Of a stretch of DNA of 64,000 bases, positions 35,753 to 45,738 are shown piece by piece. How positions within the stretch are numbered: position 1 is the first letter of the stretch; every line of letters begins with the position of its first letter. The stretch lies in the NCBI GenBank assembly GCA_944322005.1, contig CALUNL010000003.1, positions 186,001 through 250,000 of the forward strand, written 5' to 3'. Under the pieces are notes generated by a model. It was not told the origin of the DNA. It worked only from the letters and a program-made list of their open reading frames with translations, and ran no database searches. Source of the DNA: an uncultured Alistipes sp. (lineage in GTDB: Bacteria > Bacteroidota > Bacteroidia > Bacteroidales > Rikenellaceae). Both the position numbers and the translations under genes were made by a program.

Positions 35753-36448
35753 CTATTCGTCGTCGTTCTCGCCCTCCACGAATCCGTTGATACGCGCAAT
35801 CGGGGTCTGGGTTCCGACCACCGAGTCACCGATCTCGACCAGAAGTCTCGCATCCTTAGGCAGGAGAATGTCTATACGCGAACCGAACTTGATGAATCCG
35901 CACACATTGTTCTGCTCGGCATGTTCGCCCACCTTCATGTATGATACCACACGCCGTGCCACAACGCCCGCGATCTGGCGGAAAAGAACCTCCTTGCCAT
36001 ACGGGGTCTCGATAACCGTGGTGGTACGCTCGTTCTCGGTCGAGGATTTAGGGTGCCAGGCTATGAGGAAGCGTCCGGGATGGTACTTGAAGTACTTCAC
36101 AATACCGCCTACCGGATACCAGTTTATGTGTACGTTGGTCATCGACATGAATATCGACACCTGCATTCGCTCTTCGTGGAAATACTCGTCGTCTCGTACC
36201 ATTTCGGTCACAACCACGCGGCCGTCGCACGGCGAGAAAACCAGATCGTTGTCGTGAATCTTCACACGTCTCGGCTCACGGAAGAACGAAACTATGAAGA
36301 ACCAGAACAGCAGCAGCAAAAGAGATATGATAATAAGCATAATGCCGTTCTCATGCGCCTCGAGCATATAGTACATCAATGCCCATATCGCAGCGCAGCA
36401 CACGCCCGACACGGCTATGATTTTGTATCCTTCCTTGTTTATCTTCAT
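35753..36448 (-). CDS. psd: Phosphatidylserine decarboxylase
   Basis: 231 residues. Two N-terminal membrane helices (about 8-27 and 36-54), then the decarboxylase fold with SPCDGRV, NVHINWYPVGG and KFGSRIDILLP. Self-cleavage is expected between Gly189 and Ser190, creating the pyruvoyl group, in the short class of the family. It makes phosphatidylethanolamine from phosphatidylserine at the inner membrane. It is 15 nt downstream of cdsA, so CDP-diacylglycerol synthesis and PE synthesis are co-expressed. Confidence 0.95.
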   Translation of the reverse strand: MKINKEGYKIIAVSGVCCAAIWALMYYMLEAHENGIMLIIISLLLLLFWFFIVSFFREPRRVKIHDNDLVFSPCDGRVVVTEMVRDDEYFHEERMQVSIFMSMTNVHINWYPVGGIVKYFKYHPGRFLIAWHPKSSTENERTTTVIETPYGKEVLFRQIAGVVARRVVSYMKVGEHAEQNNVCGFIKFGSRIDILLPKDARLLVEIGDSVVGTQTPIARINGFVEGENDDE

Positions 36449-36463
36449 GGCAAAAGTCTATTT

Positions 36464-37324
36464 TCAGAGGTTTCCGACAAGAATCAGGTATGCAAACGCA
36501 AACGGCGCGGAGAGAATAAGCGCGTCGAAGCGGTCGAGGAATCCGCCATGTCCCGGAAGTATGCGTCCGGAGTCCTTCACTCCGGCCGAACGCTTGAGCA
36601 TCGACTCCGCAAAGTCGCCCGCAACTCCCGTCACGGCGACCACGGCGGCAAGGCCTCCCCATACGACGATATCGCCGCCGAGCAGCCATCCGCACAGAAG
36701 TCCTGCGCCTATGGCGGCTATCACGCCTCCGAAGAACCCTTCCCACGACTTCTTCGGAGATATGCGCTCGCTCATCTTGTGACGGCCGATGCTTACGCCT
36801 ACAAGGTATGCAAATACGTCGTTCACCCATATGATGAGGATGTAGGAGAGCATTATCCACGGCTGCCACACTCCGTTGTTGAGGAGCAACGGGATGAACA
36901 GGAGCAACGATACGGGCAGTGCCACATACAGCACCCCGAAGAATGTCACCGAAAGGTCGGCTATCGGAGTCCTGCTCCTTCGGGCGAGTTCGCATACGAA
37001 AGCGACAGGCACTATGAGCAACAGGTAGAGCAACAACGTCAGCACGACCGCCCCGTCGAACGGGCCGGATATACGGTCAAACTGCATGAATACCGTAAAC
37101 CCGAGCGCATACATGGCCACGGACGACACCACGCCGATAAACCTCAAAGGCGAGGCTCCGCAACTGCGGCTCAAGCGATAGAATTCGAGCGTACCGCCTA
37201 TTACAACTGCCAACAGCAGCACACCCCAGCTCCATTTCGACCACAATGCCGCTCCGACGACAAGCGCCGCAAGCACAATGCCGCTCGCAAGCCTAACTAA
37301 GAATTCCTTCATTTTATCAGTCAT
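36464..37324 (-). CDS. cdsA: Phosphatidate cytidylyltransferase
   Basis: 286 residues with about eight membrane helices. The family signature is near the C-terminus: KRSAGVKDSGRILPGHGGFLDRFD, here including the KD and GHGG...DRxD residues that bind metal and nucleotide. It converts phosphatidic acid and CTP to CDP-diacylglycerol, the precursor of all phospholipids. 19 nt after ftsH. The order rsfS-ftsH-cdsA-psd is one found repeatedly in Bacteroidetes. Confidence 0.96.
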   Translation of the reverse strand: MTDKMKEFLVRLASGIVLAALVVGAALWSKWSWGVLLLAVVIGGTLEFYRLSRSCGASPLRFIGVVSSVAMYALGFTVFMQFDRISGPFDGAVVLTLLLYLLLIVPVAFVCELARRSRTPIADLSVTFFGVLYVALPVSLLLFIPLLLNNGVWQPWIMLSYILIIWVNDVFAYLVGVSIGRHKMSERISPKKSWEGFFGGVIAAIGAGLLCGWLLGGDIVVWGGLAAVVAVTGVAGDFAESMLKRSAGVKDSGRILPGHGGFLDRFDALILSAPFAFAYLILVGNL

Positions 37325-37343
37325 ATCCCGATGCTATTTCCCG

Positions 37344-39416
37344 TCAATTTTCCTTATCTCCGGCCGCTCCTTCAGCTGACACCGTACCTCCAGGCCCTCT
37401 GTTTGATTTCGCATCTTCGTTCTCCTGCTCCTCCAGTTCCTTCCTTCCCTCACGAAGTTCGGCGAGTTTCTCTTTCTCTATGCGTTCGCGTTCGATATCC
37501 TTCTTGCGTTTGCCGAATATACGCTCAACGTCTTCGGTAAATACGACCTCACGCTCCAGCAGCAGTTCGGCAAGCTGTACGAGGCCGTCCCTGTGTTCGT
37601 GTATTACCTTCTCGGCCATCGCATAGGCCGTATCTATTATACGCTTCACCTCGGAGTCTATCTCCTGAGCCATCGATTCCGAATATGGTTTCGTAAGGGC
37701 GAAATCGCTCTGCCCCGACGAATCGTAGTAACTCCTCATTCCGACCTTCTCGCTCATTCCGTAATAGGCGACCATGGCATATGCCTGCTTGGTGACGCGT
37801 TCCAGGTCATTGAGCGCACCCGTGGAGAGGTGGCCGAAGAATATCCGCTCCGATACACGGCCGGCAAGCAGGGCCGCCAGCTCGTCGAGCATGCACTCCT
37901 TGGTGGTTATCTGGCGCTCCTCCGGAAGGTACCACGCCGCACCGAGCGACTTGCCGCGCGGTATGATGGTCACCTTGACCAGCGGACTCGCATTCTCGAG
38001 AATCCAGCTTACTGTGGCATGTCCGGCCTCATGGTAGGCTATCGTGCGCTTCTCCTCGGGCGTTATCACCTTGTTCTTGCGCTCCAGTCCGCCGATGATG
38101 CGGTCGATGGCCGCAAGGAAGTCCTCCTTCGCAACGAAAGCCTTGTTGTGACGAGCTGCTATGAGCGCCGCCTCGTTGCAGACATTGGCGATGTCGGCAC
38201 CGGAGAATCCGGGTGTCTGCTTGGCAAGGAACTCACGGTCGAGTTTCGGGTCGAGCTTCAGGTTGCGCAGGTGCACATCGAATATCTCCTTGCGCTCGTT
38301 CACCTCCGGCAGTCCGACCTCTATCTGACGGTCGAAACGCCCGGCACGCATGAGCGCCTTGTCGAGAATGTCGGCACGGTTCGTAGCCGCAAGCACGATC
38401 ACCCCGGCATTGGTCTGGAAACCGTCCATCTCGGTAAGCAGCTGGTTCAGTGTGTTCTCCCGCTCGTCATTGCCCGAGAATCCGGCATTCTTGCCTCTTG
38501 CACGTCCTATGGCGTCGATCTCGTCGATGAATACTATGCACGGAGCCTTCTGCTTTGCCTGGTCGAACAGGTCGCGCACCCTCGATGCACCGACACCAAC
38601 GAACATCTCGACAAAGTCCGAACCCGATATCGAGAGGAACGGAACGTTGGCCTCGCCGGCAACAGCCTTCGCGAGCAGCGTCTTTCCGGTTCCCGGAGGG
38701 CCTACCAGAAGCGCACCCTTCGGAATCTTCGCGCCAAGCTCGCGGTATTTGCCAGCATGCTTGAGGAAGTCGACGATCTCCATTATCTCGACCTTGGCCT
38801 CCTCAAGTCCGGCCACATCCTTGAACGTGATCCTGCGCGACGGATCGTCCTGGTTGAACTCCTGCGCACGGGCCTTGCCCACGTTCATTATACCGCCTCC
38901 GGCGCCCCCGGCTCCGCGCGACATGCTGCGGAACAGAAGTACATACACCAATATGATGACCACCCACGGAAGCCAGGTCACAAGGATGTTGACCCAACTG
39001 TTGCGGTTATTGTCGTACTTGAAAGGCACTTCATGGCCAGACTCCCCCACAGCCTTGTCCAAATCGTTGCGGAACGAATCCACCGAGCCGATTTCGAATG
39101 TCAGTTGCGGCCCGTTGGCCGGCATACGGCTCAATTCGCTCTCCTTGTCGCTGCGGTAACGCTCCACTGCCTCCTTTTTCAGTCTGACGATTGCAGTCTC
39201 ACGGTTTTCAACCACTATGCTCTCGACCTCGCCGTTCCGGATCATCTTCTCCACGGTAGTCCAGTCGCTCTGCAACGGCGCACCGTAATCGTTGGAAAAG
39301 AGGCTGTAACCTATGACGAACATCGCTATCACCGCCCACAGCCACGTTATCGACGGGCGTATTACGGGCATTCTGCGGTCATTCCGGTTGTTCTGTCTGT
39401 TATTCGTGTTTCCCAT
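37344..39416 (-). CDS. ftsH: ATP-dependent zinc metalloprotease FtsH
   Basis: 690 residues from the ATG at 39416; a start at 39470 would add 18 residues before a Gln/Asn/Arg-rich N-terminus and looks less likely. Two membrane helices flank a periplasmic domain; the AAA domain has Walker [20 protein letters not shown] and the SRH arginine region (RAGRFDRQI); the protease site is HEAGH. It degrades damaged membrane proteins and regulatory targets; in E. coli it controls LpxC. The C-terminal tail is charged and Gly/Glu-rich. Confidence 0.97.
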   Translation of the reverse strand: MGNTNNRQNNRNDRRMPVIRPSITWLWAVIAMFVIGYSLFSNDYGAPLQSDWTTVEKMIRNGEVESIVVENRETAIVRLKKEAVERYRSDKESELSRMPANGPQLTFEIGSVDSFRNDLDKAVGESGHEVPFKYDNNRNSWVNILVTWLPWVVIILVYVLLFRSMSRGAGGAGGGIMNVGKARAQEFNQDDPSRRITFKDVAGLEEAKVEIMEIVDFLKHAGKYRELGAKIPKGALLVGPPGTGKTLLAKAVAGEANVPFLSISGSDFVEMFVGVGASRVRDLFDQAKQKAPCIVFIDEIDAIGRARGKNAGFSGNDERENTLNQLLTEMDGFQTNAGVIVLAATNRADILDKALMRAGRFDRQIEVGLPEVNERKEIFDVHLRNLKLDPKLDREFLAKQTPGFSGADIANVCNEAALIAARHNKAFVAKEDFLAAIDRIIGGLERKNKVITPEEKRTIAYHEAGHATVSWILENASPLVKVTIIPRGKSLGAAWYLPEERQITTKECMLDELAALLAGRVSERIFFGHLSTGALNDLERVTKQAYAMVAYYGMSEKVGMRSYYDSSGQSDFALTKPYSESMAQEIDSEVKRIIDTAYAMAEKVIHEHRDGLVQLAELLLEREVVFTEDVERIFGKRKKDIERERIEKEKLAELREGRKELEEQENEDAKSNRGPGGTVSAEGAAGDKEN

Positions 39417-39539
39417 TGTGAAATTCTTTACTGTGTGACGGATGGCTGCATATCCGTACAAGCCCTCCAATCATAATAAACTGCTTCCGTGCACTAAAAT
39501 TGTGTATGAAGCAGCAAAAAACATGCGCCAGAGGCAAAA

Positions 39540-39893
39540 CTACACCTCATAATCGTAGCGTTTCATCGGCGCATCGGCCCACAGCTCCTCGAGCTTGTAG
39601 TATTCGCGGAGTTCGGTCAGAAATATGTGGACAACGACATCGACATAGTCCATCGCAATCCACAATCCGCTCTGCTTGCCCTCGACGCGCCATACACTCT
39701 CGCCGAGCTTTTCGAAGACCTTCTCCTCTATGCCGTCGGCAATGGCCGCAACCTGAGTGGTCGAATCGGCGTTGCATACGACGAAATTGGAGCATATCGC
39801 ACCGTCAAACCCGCTCAGGTCGAGAGATACAATATTCTTACCCTTCTTGTCCTGAATGGCTTCGACAATAGTTTCAATCAATTTTTCCTCCAT
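39540..39893 (-). CDS. rsfS: Ribosome silencing factor RsfS
   Basis: 117 residues from the ATG at 39893. A longer frame to 39974 would cover the promoter boxes and adds a non-conserved stretch. RsfS family: NIVSLDLSGFDGAICSNFVVC, GLWIAMDYVDVVVHIF and REYYKLEELWADA. It binds uL14 and blocks subunit joining under starvation. 123 nt upstream of ftsH on the same strand. Confidence 0.94.
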   Translation of the reverse strand: MEEKLIETIVEAIQDKKGKNIVSLDLSGFDGAICSNFVVCNADSTTQVAAIADGIEEKVFEKLGESVWRVEGKQSGLWIAMDYVDVVVHIFLTELREYYKLEELWADAPMKRYDYEV

Positions 39894-39913
39894 ATATGCA
39901 ATATAAAACCTTG

Positions 39914-39939
39914 CAAAGATATATAACTTTGCAAAGATA
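39914..39939 (-). promoter_or_regulatory. Tandem -7 boxes upstream of rsfS
   Basis: On the minus strand TATCTTTG occurs twice (plus-strand 39914-39921 and 39932-39939) as part of an 11-bp direct repeat, TTGCAAAGATA, with an 18-nt period. Either could serve rsfS-ftsH-cdsA-psd. The gap 39940-40058 contains nothing else I recognise. Confidence 0.45.
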
Positions 39940-40058
39940 GCAATTTTTATTATTGCCGCATATCGGCATGACATTTTTTACGCATACGCACGCAGCGCGC
40001 ATATGTCATGTACGATGGATTCGAGAAAGACGCATTCAGGAGCCACCGGATATGCCCG

Positions 40059-40970
40059 TCAGTGATGCTCCGAAGGTACGCTGCGCCGCACCGATTCGGA
40101 TATGGTGTCGGCCAGGGCGTTGACAATCGATGTCTTGACATAAGTACGTCTCACGGCAAGCGCTATCTTGCGGGATGAGGCGCCTTTGAGAAGCGTCTTG
40201 ACCTGGTTCCTGCGCTCGGAAGGCACATACTCGACCGCCATCTCCGGAATTATCGTCATGCACGAAGTGCAGTCGACGATGCGCATGAGCGTATCGAGCG
40301 AACCCGACTCGAAATTGTAATGTGACGGGACACTGTTCCGGGCCTGGCACAGTTCGAGCACCTGGTCGCGCATGCAGTTACCGACACTCAACAGTATGAG
40401 GTCGCGCATGTCTATGTCCTCGATTCGGATATTCGACTTGTTGAAAAGTGGGTTGGTCGGCGATACGTAGGCATAGAAACGGTCGTCGAACAGCTCCCGT
40501 TCGACAATGCCCTCGCCGCAGGTGCCTCCCGCCACCAGAGCCACGTCGATGCGGTCGCGTTTGAGGGCGTCAACGATATCATCCGTGATCATCTCGCGTA
40601 TCTCCAGCTCCACCTTCGGGTATTTTGCCACGAAATCGGGTATGAACCTGTGCAGAAGGTACGGCGCGATCGTCGGTATGACACCGAGACGGATCCGGCC
40701 GGCAACATCACCCTTGAGGACGGACACGACCTCCTTGATGGTGTTGTACTCCTTCAACGCCTCCCGCGCCTGGGCAATTACTGCGGCACCGGCCTCGGTC
40801 GGGATGACCGGCTTCTTCGAACGGTCGAGAAGCACCACGCCCAATTCGCCTTCAAGCGACTTTATCTGCATGCTCAAAGAGGGTTGCGTCACGAAGCAGT
40901 GCTCCGCCGCCACCGAAAAACTGCCGAAATTGGCCACTGCCAAAAGATATTCAAGCTGGATTATAGTCAT
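40059..40970 (-). CDS. oxyR: LysR-family peroxide sensor OxyR
   Basis: 303 residues. N-terminal winged HTH (about 1-60, with SVAAEHCFVTQPSLSMQIKSLE partly shown), then the LysR sensor domain. The redox cysteines fall at residues 199 and 208, exactly the E. coli OxyR numbering, within GNCMRDQ and LELCQA. Oxidation to a disulphide would switch on peroxide-defence genes. Divergent from trpS; its own promoter is at 40993-41022. No catalase or ahpC is in the window. Confidence 0.92.
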   Translation of the reverse strand: MTIIQLEYLLAVANFGSFSVAAEHCFVTQPSLSMQIKSLEGELGVVLLDRSKKPVIPTEAGAAVIAQAREALKEYNTIKEVVSVLKGDVAGRIRLGVIPTIAPYLLHRFIPDFVAKYPKVELEIREMITDDIVDALKRDRIDVALVAGGTCGEGIVERELFDDRFYAYVSPTNPLFNKSNIRIEDIDMRDLILLSVGNCMRDQVLELCQARNSVPSHYNFESGSLDTLMRIVDCTSCMTIIPEMAVEYVPSERRNQVKTLLKGASSRKIALAVRRTYVKTSIVNALADTISESVRRSVPSEHH

Positions 40971-40992
40971 AGTCGCGCATTAATTGCATATA

Positions 40993-41022
40993 CAAAATTA
41001 TAAAAAAAACCTATACTTGCAA
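40993..41022 (-). promoter_or_regulatory. Promoter of oxyR
   Basis: Minus strand: TTG (41020-41022), a 19-nt gap, TAATTTTG (40993-41000), matching the consensus; 23 nt before the ATG. Confidence 0.65.
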
Positions 41023-41053
41023 GAGTGATTCCCCCAATCCGCAATATTTTTCA

Positions 41054-41061
41054 TAGATTTG
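41054..41061 (+). promoter_or_regulatory. Possible -7 box of trpS
   Basis: TAGATTTG matches TANNTTTG, 26 nt before the ATG. The -33 region (TTCCCCC) is weak. Confidence 0.4.
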
Positions 41062-41081
41062 TTGCTTGTAAACATACGTAA

Positions 41082-42215
<1,134 letters not shown>

Positions 42216-42237
42216 TTCCCCGCAAACAGCTATCGCC

Positions 42238-44043
42238 ATGATAGAGCACTCGAACTACATAAAGGCGGCCAAGCGCGAACGCATCTACGCATGGTTCCTG
42301 CGCATCACCAAGCGCATGAACGAACGGCAGGTGCTCGCCATTCTCGCCGTATTCGTCGGCGCGCTCGCCGGCGTGGGCACATACCTGTTCGAGATGGTGC
42401 TCTACCTCATAAAAAGCTGTCTGGTGAACTGGTTCGACGTCGATACCTACCACTTCCTCTACTTCATCTATCCGGCAATCGGCATCGTCCTCGTGTCGCT
42501 GTTCGTGAAATACATCGTCAAGGACAACATATCGGAGGGTGTCACAAGGGTGCTCTATGCCATGTCGAGCAAGGGTTCGCGTATAGCGGGCCACAACTGC
42601 TGGACGTCGCTCGTTGGAGGCGCCGCCACGATAGGTTTCGGAGGTTCGGTGGGCCCAGAGGCGCCGATAGTTCTCACCGGAGCCGCCATAGGCTCCAACG
42701 TCGGCAAGCTCGCAAGGCTCAACTACCGCAACATAACGCTGCTGCTCTGCTGCGGTGCGGGCGCGGCGATAGCCTCGATATTCAAGGCACCGATTACGGG
42801 CGTGGTGTTCGTACTGGAGATTCTGATGCTCGACATAACGTCGGCATCGGTGATTCCACTGCTGATATCCTCCATTACCGCAACGACGATAGCACTTACG
42901 CTCCGCGGCTTCGACCCGATAATCGCCGTCACGCTGACCCCCGAGGACTCGTTCCGCATAGCGCAGATTCCGCTCTTCATCGTGCTCGGAATCCTATGCG
43001 GGCTCATGTCCTACTACTTCACGCAGACCAACACCTTTGTCGGGGACAAGATACGCGGCATAAGCAACCAGTACCGGAGGTGGCTCATAGGCGGAGTGAT
43101 ACTCGGAGTGCTGATATTCATTTTTCCGCCGCTCTACGGCGAGGGTTACGAAGGATTCCTCTCGCTCATGCACGGCAAGGAGTCGGACCTCTTCGAGAAC
43201 TCGCTCTTCTACCGCTTCCGCGATACGGAGTGGGTGCTTTTCCTCTATGTGGTGGCGATAATGTTCTTCAAGGTTGTCGCCATGGCCACCACCAACGCCG
43301 CCGGAGGCGTCGGCGGAACATTCGCGCCGTCGCTGTTCGTCGGGGCATTCACGGGAGCGTCGCTCGCGATATTCTGCAACATGTGTTTCGACTGGGGTGT
43401 CTCGATAACATCGTTCACGCTCGTCGGAATGGCCGGAGTGATGTCCGGAGTGATGAAGGCGCCGCTGACATCGATATTCCTCATCGCGGAACTGTCGAAC
43501 GGATACGGGCTCTTCATACCGCTGATGATTGTGGCCTGCATCTCGTTTGCCGTCGACTACTACCTCAACCCGGACTCCATCTACACGAAGCAGCTGCGCC
43601 TGAACGGAGAGCTCCTGACCCACAACAAGGACAAGTCGGTGTTCGTATTCCTCAAGCTCGACGAGCTGATGGAGACCGATTTCGTGCGTATAAAGGAGAA
43701 CTACACCCTGGGGGACATCGTCGGCATCATAGCCTCAGCCCACCGCAACATATTCCCGGTAATCGACAACTTCGGACACCTGCTCGGCGTCGTACAGCTC
43801 GACGACCTGCGCGAGGACATGTTCAAGCGCGAGAAGTGGGGCGAGCCGATAACCAACTACATGATTCAGCCGCCGGACAAGATTCTCGAAAAGGAGCAGA
43901 TACAGGAGGTGCTGCCAAAATTCGACCAGAACCACACCTGGATGCTTCCGGTCGTCGACCGCGACAACCGCTACAAGGGATTCATCTCCAAGTCGAGAAT
44001 ACTCAACGCATACCGCGAACAGCTCGTCAAAATCTCGCAATGA
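42238..44043 (+). CDS. ClC-family chloride channel/antiporter with two CBS domains
   Basis: 601 residues. A ClC membrane domain (about 30-450) with the gating-glutamate motif GSVGPEAP (Glu141, the equivalent of E. coli Glu148), FGGSVG and the GGVGGTFAPSLFVGA segment (GxFxP type). The C-terminus (about 465-601) holds two CBS domains (TDFVRIKENYTLGDIVGII; ITNYMIQPPDKILEKEQI), which often bind adenine nucleotides and regulate gating. The Glu shows fast gating or proton coupling; channel versus H+/Cl- antiporter needs the internal Glu position, which I could not assign. Confidence 0.93.
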   Translation: MIEHSNYIKAAKRERIYAWFLRITKRMNERQVLAILAVFVGALAGVGTYLFEMVLYLIKSCLVNWFDVDTYHFLYFIYPAIGIVLVSLFVKYIVKDNISEGVTRVLYAMSSKGSRIAGHNCWTSLVGGAATIGFGGSVGPEAPIVLTGAAIGSNVGKLARLNYRNITLLLCCGAGAAIASIFKAPITGVVFVLEILMLDITSASVIPLLISSITATTIALTLRGFDPIIAVTLTPEDSFRIAQIPLFIVLGILCGLMSYYFTQTNTFVGDKIRGISNQYRRWLIGGVILGVLIFIFPPLYGEGYEGFLSLMHGKESDLFENSLFYRFRDTEWVLFLYVVAIMFFKVVAMATTNAAGGVGGTFAPSLFVGAFTGASLAIFCNMCFDWGVSITSFTLVGMAGVMSGVMKAPLTSIFLIAELSNGYGLFIPLMIVACISFAVDYYLNPDSIYTKQLRLNGELLTHNKDKSVFVFLKLDELMETDFVRIKENYTLGDIVGIIASAHRNIFPVIDNFGHLLGVVQLDDLREDMFKREKWGEPITNYMIQPPDKILEKEQIQEVLPKFDQNHTWMLPVVDRDNRYKGFISKSRILNAYREQLVKISQ

Positions 44044-44157
44044 GGCAAGGTGCGGCAGACACGGCATATCCATGCCGCAAGGCCATCCGCCCGATGTCTA
44101 TCGCAGCCCATCACAAGTCCGTACGGCAATGACAGGATAAAATTTTGTCGTGTTTAC

Positions 44158-44188
44158 TTGCAATTTTGTAAATTATGCTTTACATTTG
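44158..44188 (+). promoter_or_regulatory. Promoter of the membrane protein-XRE pair
   Basis: TTG (44158-44160), a 20-nt gap, TACATTTG (44181-44188), 75 nt before the ATG at 44264. The gap 44044-44157 has a small GC-rich inverted repeat (44062-44067 with 44072-44077) but no T tract and no gene. Confidence 0.62.
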
Positions 44189-44263
44189 CAGTAGCAACCG
44201 GATGAAGTGCGCACCGTCGGGTTGCGGAACATGAACAAACGGACAAACAAAAAAGACTGAATC

Positions 44264-44728
44264 ATGAACAGCAAACTTATGCTTCTGCCCTACCGGGTCA
44301 AGGGATTCGGATGGGCGATTCTCGCCGTCGGAGTCGCAGTCGGCGCACTCATACTTCTGGCCGAAATGCTGTCGTACCTTTCCGAAAGCACACCGGCATT
44401 GGAGAGTTTCACCCGAATACTCGAAAATGACAATGTGGTACGCATCCTTAACAACGTAGCGCTTATAGGCTCCCTGGCCGGGGCCGTGCTTGTCGGATGC
44501 TCAAAGGAGAAGTTCGAGGACGAAATGATATGCGTCATCCGTCTCAACTCGCTGCTTCAGGCATTCTACCTCTACATCGTGGCGATGTGCATCGCCGCCC
44601 TGTTCATCTACGACTTCGCATTCTTCTATGTGATGATGGTGGGACTGGTGGCCATGCCGCTGTTATTCGTAATCATCTACCGCGTGCGTCTGTACCGGTT
44701 GAAAAAGAGCCTTGAAGATGAAAAATAG
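44264..44728 (+). CDS. Four-helix membrane protein paired with an XRE regulator
   Basis: 154 residues with four predicted membrane helices (about 14-38, 64-82, 93-117, 121-142) and a basic C-terminal end. Between helices 2 and 3 lies a charged segment, SKEKFEDEMICVIRLNSLL, a pattern I associate with Bacteroidetes membrane proteins encoded next to small XRE regulators. Function unknown. The next gene overlaps it by 11 nt, so the two proteins are made together. Confidence 0.72.
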   Translation: MNSKLMLLPYRVKGFGWAILAVGVAVGALILLAEMLSYLSESTPALESFTRILENDNVVRILNNVALIGSLAGAVLVGCSKEKFEDEMICVIRLNSLLQAFYLYIVAMCIAALFIYDFAFFYVMMVGLVAMPLLFVIIYRVRLYRLKKSLEDEK

Positions 44729-44921
44729 GATTCGTGTGGCACGCGCCGAGGTGCGCATGACCCAACAGCAGCTCGCCGATGCCGCGGGTGTTAGCCGTCA
44801 GACAGTCAACGCCATAGAGAGCGGACGCTTCGTTCCGTCGACGATGCTCGCGCTGAAGATGGCCCGCATATTCGGCACCTCCGTAGAGAACCTATTCTCG
44901 CTCGACGAAGAGGATATCTGA
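44718..44921 (+). CDS. Small XRE-family transcriptional regulator
   Basis: 67 residues from the ATG at 44718; a TTG at 44712 would add two. It is almost only a Cro/CI HTH: MTQQQLADAAGVSRQTVNAIESG and a short C-terminus (VPSTMLALKMARIFGTSVENLF). It overlaps the upstream membrane-protein gene by 11 nt. It likely represses its own operon, but no operator is obvious around 44158-44263. This is the YozG-like size class. Confidence 0.9.
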   Translation: MKNRIRVARAEVRMTQQQLADAAGVSRQTVNAIESGRFVPSTMLALKMARIFGTSVENLFSLDEEDI

Positions 44922-44935
44922 CGCTCTTCCGGTCT

Positions 44936-44979
44936 TTGCGCCGCATGGCAACCGGGCTCTCCGGCCGCCTGCGGCGCAA
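44936..44979. repeat. 10-bp inverted repeat between convergent genes
   Basis: TTGCGCCGCA (44936-44945) and its complement (44970-44979), enclosing CCGG-x5-CCGG. It lies between the converging XRE and DUF5131 genes. It may end transcription from both sides, but there is no T run on either strand, so the role is uncertain. Confidence 0.45.
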
Positions 44980-44987
44980 TCACGCAT

Positions 44988-45719
44988 CTATACCCTGCCA
45001 TCGGTGTCGATTCCGGCCGCCGCGGCCTGCGAATGCTGCTTGCGGCGGGGTATCCGGTATGTTATGCCATCCTTTCGGAAGTTGGCGCCGGTCTGCTTGA
45101 AGTGGAATCCCACACCCGCCGCGACACACTGCCGGCGCAGGTCGAGAACCCAGTCGTAATCACACACGCGGGCGTCGTTGCCCGACTCCCCACCAGCTAC
45201 TACCGAAGATATGCGGCCGTCGAGGTAGCGGGACAGGTCGACCCTTTCGAGAAGCGGCTCACAAATGACGATCCGTTCGGCAATCGGCAGCGACAGGAAT
45301 ATCGGCATGCGGAAATCCGCCATCTCCTGATTCTCGCACGTACACCCTATCGCAACATTCGGATAGCCGTCGCCCCAGTCGTCGGGCAGCGACACGCGGA
45401 AGCGGTCGATGCGCTTGGTGACCATGACGAAGTTGCAGTCGCTGCGGTGTCGGATCATCGCCCACGCCTCGCGGCGCCATTCATCGGCCTCCCCGACGAA
45501 AAAATCGGATGTGAAACAAGTATAGACCGTCGTGCCGGGCGCGATTTTGTATCTGCCGCGGCGGTCGCGCCGCACCGGCAGCGCAAAATCGGCATTGCGG
45601 ACGACAATGCTGCTGTCGCCGGAGCCGAACATGGCATCCTGACGGTAGACATAGCAGTGTCTGCAGCCCTCGCTCAGTTTGTGGCATCCGTGCCACGGAT
45701 TCCAGACGGCGCTGTCCAT
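44988..45719 (-). CDS. DUF5131 (phage Gp37/Gp68-like) protein
   Basis: 243 residues from the ATG at 45719; the frame upstream overlaps the lipoprotein gene. Family signs: NPWHGC near the N-terminus, a cysteine set C-x6-C-x2-C within GCHKLSEGCRHCYV, FTSDFFV, MVTKRIDRF and the GGESG-containing segment before the C-terminus. The cysteine spacing recalls an iron-sulphur or radical-SAM-like site, but the activity of this family is not known. Members are common in phages and mobile DNA. 19 nt after the BACON lipoprotein gene. No other phage gene is near. Confidence 0.83.
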   Translation of the reverse strand: MDSAVWNPWHGCHKLSEGCRHCYVYRQDAMFGSGDSSIVVRNADFALPVRRDRRGRYKIAPGTTVYTCFTSDFFVGEADEWRREAWAMIRHRSDCNFVMVTKRIDRFRVSLPDDWGDGYPNVAIGCTCENQEMADFRMPIFLSLPIAERIVICEPLLERVDLSRYLDGRISSVVAGGESGNDARVCDYDWVLDLRRQCVAAGVGFHFKQTGANFRKDGITYRIPRRKQHSQAAAAGIDTDGRV

Positions 45720-45738
45720 ATGTGAATATAAGGGGAAT

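Noticed and set aside
37593-39476. 627-codon open frame on the plus strand across ftsH
   Set aside because: It is the antisense of a certain ftsH gene, has Arg/His/Leu-rich composition without motifs, and comes from the GC-rich third codon positions.
44062-44077. GC-rich inverted repeat after the ClC gene as a terminator
   Set aside because: Stem is only 6 bp and there is no T run on the plus strand.
42291-44132. 613-codon plus-strand frame overlapping the ClC gene
   Set aside because: Frame-shifted reading of the ClC gene with Arg/His/Ala-rich junk; the ClC-CBS frame has all motifs.
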